In this document: piece after piece, positions 44,674 to 55,297 of the stretch
How positions within the stretch are numbered: position 1 is the first letter of the stretch
Layout of the letters: each line of letters starts with the position of its first letter
Origin: Chitinophagaceae bacterium
GTDB taxonomy: Bacteria > Bacteroidota > Bacteroidia > Chitinophagales > Chitinophagaceae
DNA: 64,000 bases
Assembly: GCA_016721085.1 (NCBI GenBank)
Contig: JADKJI010000005.1
Span: forward strand, 1 to 64,000
Direction: 5' to 3'
Position numbers and translations under genes: made by a program
The notes under the pieces: generated by a model
Databases searched by the model: none
The model's input: the letters and a program-made list of their open reading frames with translations, nothing else
What the model was told of the DNA's origin: nothing

Positions 44674-45783
44674 TTAGAATGAATAAATTGCTGCTAAAGT
44701 GAAACTTGCAAATGATTTCTTGCCTGCACCATCTTTGTCAACAAATATTGATTGACTGGCATTATCTATTCTGAGTTCAGGAATGAAAATGAATCCTCCA
44801 GTCTTGAAATTTGCAGATAATGTACTCGCAAGAACAGTTCCACCATCTGAAGCACTCGCAAACATCTTCAATTGATTCTTATCACTAAATAATTCTTCAC
44901 GAAGTGTAAGTCCAAACCAGGGAGCCGGATCTATATTAAGATATAAGGCAGATCCCCACCAACTTTTTCCATCGATGTTCTTAGAACCATCCCATGACTT
45001 AGTGCTATTCACAGTTCCATTAAAGCCTACATTGAATTTATCACTCAACTTAGCGGTAAGAACGGCATCGAACTGACTTGTCTTTGATGAATCTGGAGAT
45101 TTACCACCAACATAGTTTAGATACAACTTGAGATTGTCGGTGAAAGCAACACTATACTGTGCTAAGAAAAATTTCTTATTGATTTTTCCATCTGGTGGAA
45201 TTCTGTAGTCGGTAGCATTTGAAAGACCAACCATGAATCCGCTTTTACCTTTTGTTATTTCAGCCTTGATACCAGTATGACTGAATGGACCGTTTGTAAA
45301 CATATAACTCATGCTATAGTTACGGTTTAATTGTGGGTCAAGTAATTCATAGCCTACATGGGTAGCCCATGTACCTGCTGTAAATTTCAACCAGCTTGCA
45401 GGAGAATAGCTTACATACAATTGTTTTACTGCAGATAGTATTCCTTCTTCATTATAAGAGAATTCTTTTGCGCGGGTTCCAAAACCCAAATCGGCTACAA
45501 CACCTACTTTCTCAGATTTATGTTCAAACTTCACACTGGCCATACCCAATGCAAATGCATTATGTGAATTGGTAAAACTGGTGAAATTATTAGCTTTTGT
45601 CTTAGCGAAATCAAACCTATAGTAAACATCAGCGGAGCCGGTAATGGAAAACGTTGGCTTTGTTTCAACCGGTGCTGCGGGAGCTGTTGGGGGTGTCGTG
45701 ACTGCCACAGTTTGGGCTTCTTGCCCAATCGATTGCAAAGAAATAGTTATGGCAGAAACTGCCACGATAATTTTTCGTAACAT
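44674..45783 (-). CDS. Outer-membrane porin-like beta-barrel protein
   Basis: A 369-residue protein starting at MLRKIIVAVSAITISLQSIGQ (45783, chosen for the signal peptide; the in-frame ATG at 45819 adds 12 residues). After a Pro/Thr-rich stretch (TTPPTAPAAPVETKPT) come repeated amphipathic beta-strands (GSADVYYRFDFAKTKANNF; VGVVADLGFGTRAKEF; LKFTAGTWATHVGYELLDPQLNRNYSMSYMF) and a terminal Phe (ASFTLAAIYSF), the mark of an outer-membrane barrel. It lies 91 nt downstream of amt on the same strand; such porin-amt pairs occur in Bacteroidota, so it may help nitrogen compounds cross the outer membrane (inference). Confidence 0.8.
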   Translation of the reverse strand: MLRKIIVAVSAITISLQSIGQEAQTVAVTTPPTAPAAPVETKPTFSITGSADVYYRFDFAKTKANNFTSFTNSHNAFALGMASVKFEHKSEKVGVVADLGFGTRAKEFSYNEEGILSAVKQLYVSYSPASWLKFTAGTWATHVGYELLDPQLNRNYSMSYMFTNGPFSHTGIKAEITKGKSGFMVGLSNATDYRIPPDGKINKKFFLAQYSVAFTDNLKLYLNYVGGKSPDSSKTSQFDAVLTAKLSDKFNVGFNGTVNSTKSWDGSKNIDGKSWWGSALYLNIDPAPWFGLTLREELFSDKNQLKMFASASDGGTVLASTLSANFKTGGFIFIPELRIDNASQSIFVDKDGAGKKSFASFTLAAIYSF

Positions 45784-45874
45784 TGTAAAGATTTTAAGTG
45801 TTAAAGAAGGGTACAGCAAAAGTTGTTAGCGCAACTTTTATATGCTGTACCTTTTTTTTATTTACTAACCCATA

Positions 45875-47299
45875 TTAGTCTTCTTGCTCAACTGGCTTTT
45901 CAACAAAAGCACCATTGCTATGCACCAGTAATGTACCCTGCATATATTTTTCATTATGCTGGCTGGCATCAAGACCCAATTCTTCATCTTGCTCACTCAC
46001 ACGCATAGGCAATATCAGGTTGATGAATTTGAATATCAGGTAAGACACTACGAAGCTATAGGTAACTACTATCGCTAAAGCTTTCACCTGAGTGAAGAAG
46101 AATTTAGCGTTTCCTGAGATGAATAAACCTTCGTCAGTAACAGATGTGTTTCCGATAGCTTTAGTAGCAAACAGACCAGTTAAGAGCATACCTACCATAC
46201 CACCTATACCATGGCAAGGGAATACATCGAGGGTATCATCTAATTTAGATTTTTGCTTGAAATGAACGGCGAAGTTGGAGATGATAGCTGCAACACCACC
46301 AATGAAAATACTATGTGGTACAGATACAAAGCCAGCAGCAGGAGTAATAGCTACAAGTCCTACAACAGCTCCGATACAGAATCCAAGAACAGATGGTTTC
46401 TTACCGCGGGCAACATCAAAGAACATCCAGCTCAAACCAGCAGCAGCAGCGGCTGTGTTAGTTGTTGCGAAAGCAGAAATACTGAGAGCATTTGCACCCA
46501 AAGCAGAACCTGCATTGAATCCGAACCAACCAAACCAAAGTAAACCGGTACCGATCAATACATATGGTACGTTTGCTGGTGGAATCTCGCGATTCTCAAT
46601 ATGTGATTTACGACGCTTTAATACTAAGGCACCAGCCAAAGCCGCACAACCTGCAGAAATATGTACTACTGTACCACCTGCAAAGTCTAATGCACCCCAT
46701 TTGAAAAGGAAGCCTTCAGGACTCCAGGACCAATGCGCCAATGGAGCATATACTAATAAACTGAATAATACAGTAAAGAGGATATATGAAGTGAAACGGA
46801 TACGCTCAGCAACGGCTCCTACTACAAGACCCGGAGTGATAACCGCAAACATCATTTGAAACAAAGCGAACAAGCTAAGAGGAATTGAAAGCTTGATGGC
46901 TGTATCTCCAGCACCAGGACCTAAAACAGGTGCACCAGATAATACATCCTTAAAGAATAAATGGGTACTGGGATCTCCAATAACCCCACCGATTGATTTA
47001 CCGAAAGCAAGGCTATAACCTACCACTACCCAAAGAACACCAACAACCCCGGCGGCAACAACACTTTTAATCATGGTACTGATTACATTCTTACGGTGCA
47101 CCATTCCACCATAAAAGAAGGCCAGACCAGGTGTCATTAAAAATACCAGTGCAGTAGCTACCAAAATCCAGGCAATGTCAGCGCCATTGTATTGTTCATG
47201 TGATCCCAATACAACATCTGGCTTAATAAACAAGGCCGCAACGGCCACCGCCGCAAAAATCAAAAAGGGCGCGATTTGTTTAGCAGTCAGTTTACTCAT
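45875..47299 (-). CDS. amt: Ammonium transporter
   Basis: Inner-membrane channel for ammonium/ammonia uptake. The 474 residues carry 11-12 transmembrane helices and Amt/MEP/Rh signatures: LVFLMTPGLAFFYGGMVHRKNVISTMIKS, YAPLAHWSWSPEGFLFKWGALDFAGGTVVHISAG (with the conserved pore His), VLIGTGLLWFGWFGFNAGSALGANA, and FPCHGIGGMVGMLLTGLFA (second pore His region). The C-terminal tail (SEQDEELGLDASQHNEKY) matches the cytosolic regulatory tail bound by PII proteins. No glnK lies beside it. Followed by the porin gene, and preceded by repeated GAATATTTT sites. Confidence 0.96.
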   Translation of the reverse strand: MSKLTAKQIAPFLIFAAVAVAALFIKPDVVLGSHEQYNGADIAWILVATALVFLMTPGLAFFYGGMVHRKNVISTMIKSVVAAGVVGVLWVVVGYSLAFGKSIGGVIGDPSTHLFFKDVLSGAPVLGPGAGDTAIKLSIPLSLFALFQMMFAVITPGLVVGAVAERIRFTSYILFTVLFSLLVYAPLAHWSWSPEGFLFKWGALDFAGGTVVHISAGCAALAGALVLKRRKSHIENREIPPANVPYVLIGTGLLWFGWFGFNAGSALGANALSISAFATTNTAAAAAGLSWMFFDVARGKKPSVLGFCIGAVVGLVAITPAAGFVSVPHSIFIGGVAAIISNFAVHFKQKSKLDDTLDVFPCHGIGGMVGMLLTGLFATKAIGNTSVTDEGLFISGNAKFFFTQVKALAIVVTYSFVVSYLIFKFINLILPMRVSEQDEELGLDASQHNEKYMQGTLLVHSNGAFVEKPVEQED

Positions 47300-47327
47300 G
47301 AGTTGTGTTTTTAGTTGTAAATATTAG

Positions 47328-47432
47328 AAAATATTCTATATGTGTGTAACTGTGTAAAAATACAACCGATTGCCTATAACATGTGTTAGTTTTAACATTA
47401 ATTCGAATATTTTCAAAATTTATCGAATATTT
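47328..47432 (-). promoter_or_regulatory. Repeated GAATATTTT elements upstream of amt
   Basis: TCGAATATTTT occurs at 47402-47412 and 47422-47432, exactly 20 bp apart (two helical turns), and inverted AAAATATTC at 47328-47336. A possible -7 box (TATTTTTA, minus strand, about 47353-47360) lies between, so the direct pair sits where an activator would bind. Confidence 0.45.
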
Positions 47433-47482
47433 TGTCATTTTACAATATATGTAATTTTTTATTATATTTATAAACTCGACAT

Positions 47483-47509
47483 AAAAAAACCACCTTAACA
47501 AGGTGGTTT
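47483..47509 (-). terminator. Intrinsic terminator of gltD
   Basis: AAACCACCTT-AAC-AAGGTGGTTT is a 10-bp stem (47487-47509), with a T7 tail on the minus strand, 22 nt after the gltD stop. Confidence 0.88.
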
Positions 47510-47531
47510 ATAATGCTTTACAAGTTATTTT

Positions 47532-49031
47532 TTAGGCCGAAATCAAGAAATGATCTTTTGTCTCCAATAAAGATTGTCCAACTAAAAACTCATCCACTTT
47601 TCTAGCACATTCCCTTCCTTCACTAATTGCCCAAACTACAAGGCTTTGCCCCCTCCTCATATCACCCGCTGTAAACACTTTATTGATGTTTGTATGATAG
47701 TCTTTTTCTGTCGCTTTTACATTTCCTCTTTCATCCAGTTCCACCCCTAATTCCTCTAATAATCCAGCATGCTGGGGATGCACAAATCCCATCGCTAATA
47801 ATGCCAGTTCACATGGAATCTCTCTTTCACTTCCGGCACGTTCTGTAAACTGTGCAGGGCGACCATCAACACCACTAGTCCATTCCAGATCAACAATCTT
47901 CAGTGCTTTCAGATTTCCCTTTCCATCTCCAATGAATTCTTTGGTTGCAATAGCCCACTGACGTTGCGCCCCTTCTTCGTGTGAAGTTGAAGTCTTTAAC
48001 GTCATCGGATAGGTTGGCCATGGCATATAAGATGTCCTTCCTTCAGGAGGCTTAGGTAATAATTCAAACTGTGTTACACTTATCGCACCCTGACGGTTAG
48101 ATGTACCTACACAGTCGCTACCTGTATCACCACCACCAATCACAACAACATTCTTACCCTTAGCAAGAAGCGCTTCACCTAAAACATTGCTTTCAATTGT
48201 TCCATTCGCCAAAGGATCAGAACCTGAATTCCTTTTATTCTGTTGCTTCAGGAAAGGCATGGCGAATTGCACCCCACTTAATTCACGTCCTGGTACATTT
48301 AAATCACGAGGATGAGTTGATCCTCCCGCTAATACGATAGCATGATATTCTCTCAGCAAATCATTGATGCTAACATTCACTCCAACATTCGAATGACATT
48401 TGAATACTACGCCCTCTTCTTCCATCAGCTTCACTCTTCTTTCCACCACCCATTTCTCTAACTTGAAATCGGGTATGCCATAACGTAACAAGCCTCCGGG
48501 ATGCTCATCCCTTTCAAATACAGTTACTGTATGTCCGGCATAATTAAGCTGTGCTGCAGCAGCTAATCCTGCAGGACCGCTACCAACCACCGCTACTTTC
48601 TTACCAGTGCGGATATTTGGCTTACGGGCTTTTACAAAACCTTTATCAAATGCAATTTCAATAATATGTTTCTCGATTTCTTCGATAGCTACAGGAGGCT
48701 GGTTGATTCCTAATACGCAAGCACTTTCGCAAGGTGCAGGACATATCCTTCCTGTAAATTCAGGAAAGTTATTGGTAGAAGTAAGTACATCATATGCTTC
48801 TTTCCAATCCTTCTTATATACTGCATCATTGAATTCAGGAATCACATTCCCTAAAGGGCATCCGCTATGGCAAAAAGGAACGCCACAGTTCATACAACGG
48901 GCAGATTGTTGGTTCAACTGGTCGTCACCAAACTTACCAGTGAACTCTTTATAATGTTGCAAGCGTTCCTGAACCGGCTTCTTTCCAGGTAACTCCCTTG
49001 TAAACTCAATAAATCCGGTGGGCTTTCCCAT
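47532..49031 (-). CDS. gltD: Glutamate synthase small subunit
   Basis: Passes NADPH electrons to the large subunit through FAD and two [4Fe-4S] clusters. The 499 residues have the N-terminal cluster motifs (CMNCGVPFCHSGCPLGNVIPEFNDAV; CPAPCESACVLGINQPPVAIEEIEKHI), the FAD site VVGSGPAGLAAAAQLNYAGHTV with HPGGLLRYGIPDFKLEK, and the NAD(P) site VVIGGGDTGSDCVGT. Length is slightly above the family mean (about 470-490). It lies 35 nt after gltB, on the same strand, so the pair is co-transcribed, and ends at a strong terminator. Confidence 0.96.
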   Translation of the reverse strand: MGKPTGFIEFTRELPGKKPVQERLQHYKEFTGKFGDDQLNQQSARCMNCGVPFCHSGCPLGNVIPEFNDAVYKKDWKEAYDVLTSTNNFPEFTGRICPAPCESACVLGINQPPVAIEEIEKHIIEIAFDKGFVKARKPNIRTGKKVAVVGSGPAGLAAAAQLNYAGHTVTVFERDEHPGGLLRYGIPDFKLEKWVVERRVKLMEEEGVVFKCHSNVGVNVSINDLLREYHAIVLAGGSTHPRDLNVPGRELSGVQFAMPFLKQQNKRNSGSDPLANGTIESNVLGEALLAKGKNVVVIGGGDTGSDCVGTSNRQGAISVTQFELLPKPPEGRTSYMPWPTYPMTLKTSTSHEEGAQRQWAIATKEFIGDGKGNLKALKIVDLEWTSGVDGRPAQFTERAGSEREIPCELALLAMGFVHPQHAGLLEELGVELDERGNVKATEKDYHTNINKVFTAGDMRRGQSLVVWAISEGRECARKVDEFLVGQSLLETKDHFLISA

Positions 49032-49066
49032 AGTAGTAGTAAGTTATAAGTTATAAGTTTTAAGTA

Positions 49067-52000
49067 CTAAGCTTTTTGCTTAACGCTGGCAGCTTTGTCT
49101 TGTAATACTTTCTTGTAATCTTTTGGAAATACTTTCACAAAATTCTTCAATTGATTTTCAAAATCATCTAAAACGAATTTAGCAACAGAACTTCCAGTAT
49201 AGGCATAATGACGTTGAATCATATCCTGCAGCTCTGCAATATCATCCTGAGAAACCGGATCGAGGTCTACCATTTCAGTATTACAATTGCCGGCGAACTT
49301 ACCTTTCACATCATATACATAAGCGATACCACCACTCATACCTGCAGCAAAGTTTCTTCCAGTATCTCCTAATATCACAATACGTCCTCCTGTCATATAC
49401 TCACAACCATGATCACCTACACTCTCAACAACAGCGCGAACACCAGAGTTACGTACAGCAAATCGTTCACCTGCTTTTCCACGAATGAAAGATTCCCCAT
49501 CAGTTGCACCATAAAAGGCAACATTACCAATGATGATATTATCTTCTGCTGTATAGGTAGATTCTTTTGAAGGATATACTATCAAACGCGCACCACTCAA
49601 TCCTTTTCCGAAATAATCATTCGCATCACCTTCCAGTTCAAGAGTAACACCCTTTGTATTGAAGGCACCAAAACTTTGCCCTGCTGTTCCAAAGAATTTG
49701 AAGTGCAATGTATCTTCAGGCAATCCTGCTGCTTTATACTTCTTGCTTATTTCATTTGAAAGGATAGTACCCGCAGTGCGGTCTGTATTCTTTATCGGGA
49801 ACTCGGCATACACCCTTTCCTTATTATCAAGAGCAGGTTTTGCTGTCTTCAATAACTTCCAATCCAACACGTCATCCATTCCATGATCCCGCTTCTCCTG
49901 ATTATATAACCCAGTATACAAAGAAGCTGGCTCTTTATAAAGTATGGGAGAAAGATCTACTTTACTATATTTCCAATGCTGTATATTCTCTCTTGGTTGC
50001 AGACAATCCACTTGTCCTACCATTTCATTTACAGTTCGGAATCCAAGCTCTGCCATTATCTCTCTCAGTTCCTGCACCATGAATTTGAAGAAATTCACTA
50101 CATGATCGGCATCACCGGTAAATCGCTTACGCAGTTCTGGATCCTGGGTAGCAACACCCACCGGACAAGTATTCATATGACACTTACGCATCATGATACA
50201 TCCTTCAACTACGAGAGCCGCGGTGGCAACACCCCATTCTTCTGCCCCCAATAATGCGGCGATAGCGATATCACGACCGGTCTTCATCTGACCATCGGCT
50301 TGTACCACTACCCTGCTACGTAATTTATTTTTTACGAGAGTCTGATGTGTTTCTGCTAATCCTAATTCCCATGGCAAACCCGCATGCTTAATCGAGGATA
50401 TTGGTGAAGCACCAGTACCACCATCATGACCGGATATAAGTATCACATCAGCTTTTGCTTTTGCAACACCAGCAGCAATGGTACCTACTCCCGCTTTAGA
50501 AACTAATTTTACATTTATTCTTGCAGCCCTGTTCGCATTCTTCAAATCGAAGATCAATTGAGCAAGGTCTTCAATCGAATAGATATCGTGATGCGGAGGA
50601 GGAGAAATCAATCCCACACCCGGTGTAGAGTGACGGGTCTTACCAATCCACTCGTCTACTTTATAACCTGGCAACTGTCCACCTTCACCAGGCTTGGCAC
50701 CTTGTGCCATCTTTATCTGTAATTCATCTGCTTCTGTAAGATATAAGCTGGTAACACCGAAACGGGCTGATGCTACTTGCTTGATAGCACTGCGCATAGA
50801 ATCGCCATTAGCCATCGGCTCATATCGACGCTCGTCTTCACCTCCTTCACCGGTATTACTTTTACCACCCAAACGATTCATGGCAATTGCCAATGTGGTA
50901 TGCGCTTCCCATGATATGGAACCAAAGCTCATAGCTCCTGTTGCAAAACGCTTATAGATAGATTCAGCTGGTTCTACTTCATCAATATTCAAAGAAGGTC
51001 TGTTACGTTTGAATTCGAAAAGACTACGAAGAGTTGCCGCCTTTTCACTTTGGTCGTTTACAAACTTTGAATATTTCTTAAATATTGAATAGTCATTCTT
51101 CTTGGTCGATTCCTGCAATAAGTGAATGGTGGTTGGATTAAAGAGATGGAATTCCCCTTTACGTTTCCACTGATATACACCACCTACAGGCAGTCTATCA
51201 ACGGGTACATCCTTCTTGCTGAATGCGAAATAATGTTTCACCAAAGCTTCTTTGGCAATCTCTTCCAAACCGATACCCTCGATTCTGCTCGTTGCACCTG
51301 TGAAATAGCGTTCTACCACTTCATGATTCAAACCAAGTATTTCGAATATCTGCGCGCCCTGATAGGATTGCAAAGTGGAGATTCCCATCTTTGAAAACAC
51401 TTTCAGCAAACCATCACATACGGCCTTGATATAGTTGTAACGGAGTTTCTCCCATTCCAAATCTGTTTGCAACAAGCCATTCGCCTTCATGTTTCGGATA
51501 GTCGCCAACGCCAGATAAGGGTTGATAGCGGTTGCACCGAATGCCAGCAAACAAGCGAAGTGATGCACTTCCCAAACATCTCCCGCTTCAACTACGATTC
51601 CTACTTGTCCGCGAAGTCCCTTGCGTATGAGATGATGATGCACCGCTGCTGTTGCTAATAAAGACGGAATAGAAGCATGGTCACTATCCATCGCTCTATC
51701 GCAAAGTATCAACACTTCAAATCCATCATGTACCGCATCTTCAGCATAACGGCATAAACGCTCCAATCCTTTTTTCAGTGAATCTGGTTTCCCATCGGCA
51801 CGGAAATAGGTCTGCAATGTTTTTGCCTGGAATATTCCGGTATCGATACTTCTTATCTTTTCCAATTCCTTGCTGGTAAGTATCGGTTGTTTCAATGCCA
51901 CTGTATGACAGTGCATCGGATCTTCTTCCAACAGATTACCATTATTACCAACAAAGGTGGCCAAACTCATCACCATTCTTTCCCTGATAGGATCGATTGG

Positions 52001-53585
52001 TGGGTTTGTAACCTGTGCAAATAGTTGCTTAAAGTAGGATGACAGATGTTGAGGCTGATCGCTTAATACAGCCAATGGAACATCGGTACCCATTGATCCG
52101 ATTGGTTCTTTACCATCAAGAGCCATTGGCTTGATGATGGTCTCGATATCTTCAGTTGAATAACCGTGAGCCTTTTGGTATTTATGAACTGACTCGTCTG
52201 TTAAATGAGAGAAAGTAACACGGGGCTCATCCAGTTCTTCGAGACGTATCTTGAATTGATTCAACCAATCACCATAAGGTTTTTGGCTGCAGATTTTTTT
52301 CTTTAATTCATCATCACTGATGATGCGACCTTGCTCCATATCCACTACGAACATCTTACCAGGTTGCAAACGACCTTTCTCACGAATGTTCTTTGGATCA
52401 ACTGGCAACACACCTGTTTCAGAAGCCATGATAACACGATCATCCTTAGTTACGCAATAACGCGATGGACGCAATCCGTTTCTATCAAGTGTAGCACCGA
52501 TCATCTTACCATCGGTGAAAGAGATGGAAGCGGGACCATCCCATGGCTCCATGATAGAGGCATGAAATTCATAGAAAGCTTTCTTGACCGGATCCATATC
52601 ATCATTACCATCCCATGCTTCGGGGATAAGCATCATCATTACATGTGGTAAAGCTGCGACCCGTCATGGTCAGCAATTCAATCATATTATCGAGACAGGC
52701 AGAGTCTGATTGTCCGCCAGAAATAATCGGCAACAACATTTCCATTTCTTCATGAGTGAAGAAAGGAGAGGTAAATCCGTGCTCACTTGTTTTCAGCCAG
52801 TTCAGGTTACCCTGCAGCGTATTTATTTCACCGTTATGTGCTATGAAACGGAATGGCTGGGCCAGCTTCCAGGAAGGGAAGGTATTGGTAGCAAATCTTG
52901 AGTGAACCAGACCGAAGGCACTCACAACCCTTTTATTACTGAGGTCTGGGAAGTAAGAGCGCACCTGCATACTGGTGAGCTGTCCTTTATACACAACTGT
53001 TTTGTAAGAAAGGGAAGCCAGGTAAAAACCGATAGCATCTTTCTTAACGGTACTATTTATTAAGTGAGTAGCGTGATTACGTAATACGAAAAGGCGACGT
53101 TCGAAATCGTCGGGGTTATTGATATGATCGGGACAGGCAACAAAAACCTGTTCCATTTCGGGTTCTACGCTAAGGGCTGTAGGACCGATATCGTGTGGGT
53201 TCACTGGAACCTTACGGTAGGTGAGTATTTCGAGTCCCAATTTCTCAGCGGTACGGTTGAAGATATCTCTGCATTCTTCCCTCAGTTTTATTTCTTTGGG
53301 GAAGAAGATAACGCCAACCCCATAACGGCCGAAAGATGGGAGGTGAATGCCGAGCTTAAGGCATTCTTCGAAGAAGAATTCATGTGGGGTTTGGATCATT
53401 ATACCGGCTCCGTCACCAGTGTTGTTTTCACAACCACAGGCACCGCGATGTTCCATGTTTTCCAACACGGTGAGTGCGTCTGAGATGTTTTGGTGAGATT
53501 TGTTGCCTTTGATACTAGCTACGAAACCGATGCCACAGGCGTCGTGTTCAAAGGAAGGATGGTATAATCCGCTGTTGCTTGCCAT
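49067..53585 (-). CDS. gltB: Glutamate synthase large subunit, frame interrupted once
   Basis: Makes glutamate from glutamine and 2-oxoglutarate. The N-terminal 326-residue piece (53585-52605) is the class-II glutamine amidotransferase with nucleophile Cys17 in HDACGIGFVASIKG. The second piece (from about 52650 to 49067) begins LPHVMMMLIPEAWDGN and holds the central and FMN domains (GGKSNTGEGGEDERRY; KPGEGGQLPGYKV; SGHDGGTGASP), the 3Fe-4S motif CHMNTCPVGVATQDP, and the C-terminal GXGXG beta-helix. The break is at AAA 52650-52652; removing one A gives GRSLPHVMMML and a 1505-residue protein of normal length. The enzyme is central to nitrogen assimilation, so a sequence error is more likely than real loss. 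Confidence 0.92.
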
Positions 53586-53739
53586 CGTTGATGATTACTT
53601 TTGAATATTTTTCAATAAAAACGTTGTTTCTCAAATGGATATCAAAAACTATAGCAAGCAAGGGTCTAAAAATACAACAAAACGGGCATAAACAGGTTGG
53701 TTTATTAAATTATTTTCCACATGAACGGTCGTTAGGTTC

Positions 53740-53834
53740 AGGATGTCATCCTACCCACCGGATGTCATCCTGGGGGGTGGATGGCATCCTGGGTATAGGA
53801 TGACATCCGGGGGGTAGGATGACATCTCGGGTTG
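53740..53834. repeat. Five tandem 19-bp units built on the palindrome GGATGTCATCC
   Basis: AGGATGTCATCCT or a one-base variant recurs at 53740, 53759, 53778, 53797 and 53816, exact period 19, with CCCACC or GGGGGGT spacers. It ends 6 nt before a TATCTTTG promoter box, so it covers the upstream side of the promoter of the next gene. Confidence 0.85.
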
Positions 53835-53840
53835 TATAAG

Positions 53841-53848
53841 TATCTTTG
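53841..53848 (+). promoter_or_regulatory. -7 promoter box directly before the lipoprotein start
   Basis: TATCTTTG fits TAnnTTTG exactly; CCCCC and then ATG (53854) follow, leaving almost no leader. Confidence 0.55.
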
Positions 53849-53853
53849 CCCCC

Positions 53854-54318
53854 ATGAGAAAAATAACTGCTATTATTTTATTCGCATCTTCCCTGTTGTT
53901 TATTACCAACTGCCGACCTAAAAAAATCACACCCCTCACCGAAGACGAAGCCATCAACATAATAAAACGCTTCGATGAAGGCTGGGAACATAAAGACCTT
54001 GAATTAGTTGACTCATGTCTGTCTCCTAACTATATCTATTTCACCCAATCAGGTGGCTTATTCAGTCGAGATAGTGTTGTAGCCACAGCAGGATCACCTT
54101 CCTACTCACTTACTAGTGTAGAAAGAAGCTCCTTCTCCGTTTTGCTCGAGGATAATGTAGCCATTGTTAGTACAAGATGGAAAGGCGTAGGAGAATACCG
54201 CGGTCGCCCCTTCGATGAAGACCAGCGCTGCAGTATTACAGTAGTAAAAAGAAATGGGAAGATTGAAATTCTTTCGGAGCATTGCACTCCTATCAAGCAG
54301 ATGCCCATCTTTCACTAA
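53854..54318 (+). CDS. NTF2/SnoaL-like (DUF4440-type) lipoprotein
   Basis: A 154-residue lipoprotein (MRKITAIILFASSLLFITNC, lipobox Cys20). The mature part has the SnoaL-like pattern: DEAINIIKRFDEGWEHKDLELVDSCLSPNYIYF at the start and VAIVSTRWKGVGEYRGRPFDEDQRCSITVVKRNGKIEILSEHCTPI at the end. The fold binds small molecules; no catalytic residue set is obvious, so function is unknown. It stands alone between gltB and the peroxiredoxin gene with a 19-bp palindromic array upstream and a terminator downstream. Confidence 0.75.
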   Translation: MRKITAIILFASSLLFITNCRPKKITPLTEDEAINIIKRFDEGWEHKDLELVDSCLSPNYIYFTQSGGLFSRDSVVATAGSPSYSLTSVERSSFSVLLEDNVAIVSTRWKGVGEYRGRPFDEDQRCSITVVKRNGKIEILSEHCTPIKQMPIFH

Positions 54319-54335
54319 AAGCCCTTCGGGCTTTT
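54317..54335 (+). terminator. Terminator hairpin of the NTF2-like lipoprotein gene
   Basis: AAAAGCCC-TTC-GGGCTTTT, an 8-bp stem starting at the stop codon, followed by GCTTAATG. The T's lie in the 3' arm. Confidence 0.7.
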
Positions 54336-54604
54336 GCTTAATGCTTAAGGCTTAAGGCCTAAGGCTTATGTCTTGATACAAAAGTTTGTCAGGTTTCCCT
54401 CTCCTTCGGATAGCGGGAGTTCGCTTAGCTTTTGCCTAAAGCTTGGGCCCAAGGCCCGGGGCCAAATTTGTTTTTGGGAAAGGGGTTGAAGTGCTATAAG
54501 AGTTCAAAAGGTTCATGAAGACAAAATTCCGTTTTCGAAGCCTGATTAAGCCTTAGGCCCCTAGGCCTTAAAAGCATAAAGCATCCAGCTTAGCATCAAG
54601 CATC
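54336..54604. repeat. Gap with GCTTAAGGC / GCCTTAGGC filler
   Basis: Words such as CTTAAGGCTTAAGGCC, GCCTAAAGC, GCCCAAGGCCCGGGGCC and GCCTTAGGCCCCTAGGCC fill the gap. These match filler at 42906-43213 and 59100-59195. No gene is seen. Confidence 0.5.
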
Positions 54605-55240
54605 TCAAAGATTCGGCTGCGGCGTATACCTCAAATAAGGCTTCACCACTTTCACCCCCTTAGGGAATTTCTTAATAGCATCTTCTGTTGAGACACCTAA
54701 ACCAACAATCACATCTTCACCCGATTTCCAATCGGCTGGTGTAGCCACACTGTACTGGGATGTTAGTTGTAAGGAATCAATCACCCTAAGTACTTCAAAA
54801 AAGTTACGACCTGTTGAAGCTGGGTAAATGATCATCAACTTTATTTTCTTATCGGGACCAATGATGAACAAAGACCTTACTGTAAAGGTCTCTGACGCAT
54901 TGGGATGAATCATGTCGTACAGGTTGGCTACCGTTCTATCCGCATCTGCTATGATGGGGAATGTAACATCACAATGCTGCGTTTCATTGATATCCTTTAC
55001 CCAACCCTGGTGTTTATCCAATGGATCAACACTAACCGCCAATACTTTCACATTACGTTTGGCAAACTCAGTAGCCAACAAAGCAGTTTTACCTAATTCT
55101 GTAGTACAAACCGGTGTGTAATCGGCAGGATGTGAAAACAAGATCCCCCATCCCGTTCCCAAATACTCGTACAAATCAATTTCTCCTATAGTGGTTTGTG
55201 CTTTAAAATTGGGTGCGGCATCTCCTAAACGTAGTGACAT
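54605..55240 (-). CDS. 1-Cys peroxiredoxin (Prx6/AhpC-TSA family)
   Basis: Reduces peroxides in the cytoplasm. The 211 residues show the peroxidatic Cys45 in SHPADYTPVCTTELG (the PxxxTxxC motif), DPLDKHQGWVKDI, FPIIADADRTVANLYDMIHP, and the long C-terminal dimerisation segment ending VKPYLRYTPQPNL, all features of the Prx6 group. It is 121 nt downstream of an Rrf2 regulator on the same strand, with a sulfur-type palindrome in between, so it may belong to a thiol/sulfur or redox regulon. Confidence 0.92.
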   Translation of the reverse strand: MSLRLGDAAPNFKAQTTIGEIDLYEYLGTGWGILFSHPADYTPVCTTELGKTALLATEFAKRNVKVLAVSVDPLDKHQGWVKDINETQHCDVTFPIIADADRTVANLYDMIHPNASETFTVRSLFIIGPDKKIKLMIIYPASTGRNFFEVLRVIDSLQLTSQYSVATPADWKSGEDVIVGLGVSTEDAIKKFPKGVKVVKPYLRYTPQPNL

Positions 55241-55297
55241 AGTGGTAAAATTTAAAAGTCAAAAATAAAAAGTCAAAAATAGTGCATTTATATAAAC

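Noticed and set aside
46275..46859. 194-codon ORF antisense to amt
   Set aside because: It lies wholly opposite conserved Amt transmembrane helices and its composition (Pro/Ala/Thr-rich) is that of a complementary-strand shadow.
49067..53585. gltB as two separate genes (a small amidotransferase and a large synthase)
   Set aside because: The two frames join exactly within one conserved motif (GRSLPHVMMMLIPEAW) after removing one base in an A3 run, giving the normal single-chain length.
53740..53834. Possible CRISPR array
   Set aside because: Units of 12-13 bp with 6-7 bp spacers are far too short, the spacers are nearly the same, and no cas gene is near.
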